Assembly: GCA_945863825.1 (NCBI GenBank)
Contig: CAMBBY010000095.1
Location: 1-5,970 of the forward strand
Length of the DNA stretch: 5,970 bases
Origin: an uncultured Prevotella sp.
GTDB lineage: Bacteria > Bacteroidota > Bacteroidia > Bacteroidales > Bacteroidaceae
Reading direction: 5' to 3'
Under the pieces are notes generated by a model. The model was not told the DNA's origin, ran no database searches, and saw nothing but the letters and a program-made list of their open reading frames with translations. The translations under genes and the position numbers were made by a program. This document shows, one piece after another, positions 5,767 to 5,970 of this stretch. Positions within the stretch are counted from its first letter, which is position 1. Every line of letters starts with the position of its first letter.

Positions 5767-5862
5767 ATGAAGAATGTAACATTGAAGAACGTGATTAATT
5801 TCATCATTACAGTTTTGACAGCAATTGTCAGCGCTTTCTGCGTTTCCAGTTGCAGAGGATAG
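5767..5862 (+). CDS. Smalltalk family micropeptide
   Basis: A 31-residue peptide beginning MKNVTLKNV, then a hydrophobic segment (about 9-26) and ending VSSCRG. A short Lys/Asn-rich start, a single membrane-type helix and a terminal S/T-S-C are the features of the smalltalk family of Bacteroidetes. Members are about 30 residues and typically sit between an HU-like gene and an N-acetylmuramoyl-L-alanine amidase gene. The upstream neighbour here is the expected one. The end also resembles a lipobox-like cysteine (VSSC), but with almost nothing after it a lipoprotein reading is doubtful. It is probably co-transcribed with the HU-HIG gene, as no separate promoter is evident. The UAG stop is followed in frame by 15 further sense codons before the next stop at 5908-5910, so a longer ancestral or readthrough product is possible. 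Biochemical function is unknown. Confidence 0.8.
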   Translation: MKNVTLKNVINFIITVLTAIVSAFCVSSCRG

Positions 5863-5970
5863 CGGTCCTATTCTGCTACTTACCGAAACAGGATTAACCA
5901 CTATTTTTAGAAGGAGGGAATTGAGGAGTTATCGCTTCTAAGGATTACAGAGGAGTTAAGACAACAGTCT
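5863..5970 (+). other. Downstream flank with in-frame smalltalk extension and a direct repeat
   Basis: Bases 5863-5907 would encode RSYSATYRNRINHYF in frame with the smalltalk gene, ending at UAG 5908-5910. After it come AAGGAGGG (5911-5918) and a 9-bp direct repeat GAGGAGTTA (5923-5931 and 5950-5958). No ATG-initiated frame starts here on the plus strand. The amidase gene expected in this cassette would lie further right, if present. Confidence 0.35.

Overview
The window looks like chromosomal or integrated accessory DNA of a Bacteroidales bacterium. A gut Prevotellaceae member (Prevotella/Segatella type) is my best guess. Three things support this: promoter boxes of the Bacteroidetes TTTG / TAnnTTTG type, A/T-rich leaders with no clear Shine-Dalgarno sequence, and families that I know mainly from this order (BT4734-type primase/VapE protein, DUF4248, HU-HIG, smalltalk). 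No rRNA, tRNA, CRISPR array or integrase is visible. All family assignments are from sequence recognition, not from a search.

Bases 1-1601 are one intact insertion sequence of the IS4 family. It starts exactly at base 1, has perfect 19-bp terminal inverted repeats, its own promoter and a 479-residue transposase with the complete Y(2)R(3)E(6)K signature. It lies 17 bp upstream of a 162-residue charged, helical protein that I do not recognise (1619-2107). By eye that gene is more A/T-rich than what follows.

From 2160 on there is a same-strand module: a 770-residue primase-polymerase plus VapE-type helicase protein (2160-4472), a DUF4248 protein (4655-4864), an HU-HIG DNA-binding protein with a Gly/Asp/Ser-rich tail (5110-5706) and a 31-residue smalltalk peptide (5767-5862). 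This order is a recurring Bacteroidales cassette, often followed by an N-acetylmuramoyl-L-alanine amidase gene. That gene is not in the window and, if present, would lie beyond the right edge. The biological role of the cassette is, to my knowledge, not established.

The most notable non-coding structure sits between the primase-helicase gene and the DUF4248 gene: eight copies of an (A)AATGACT box at an exact 22-bp period (4445-4620), starting inside the 3' end of the helicase gene. The layout is iteron-like. Next to a primase-helicase it suggests a replication origin, an initiator-binding site or an autoregulatory operator. A second array, six 10-bp A-tract repeats (4921-4980), lies directly upstream of the HU-HIG promoter and is predicted to be intrinsically bent. 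Together, two periodic DNA arrays, a primase-helicase and an HU-like protein look like a small DNA-replication or DNA-architecture system. This is inference from layout.
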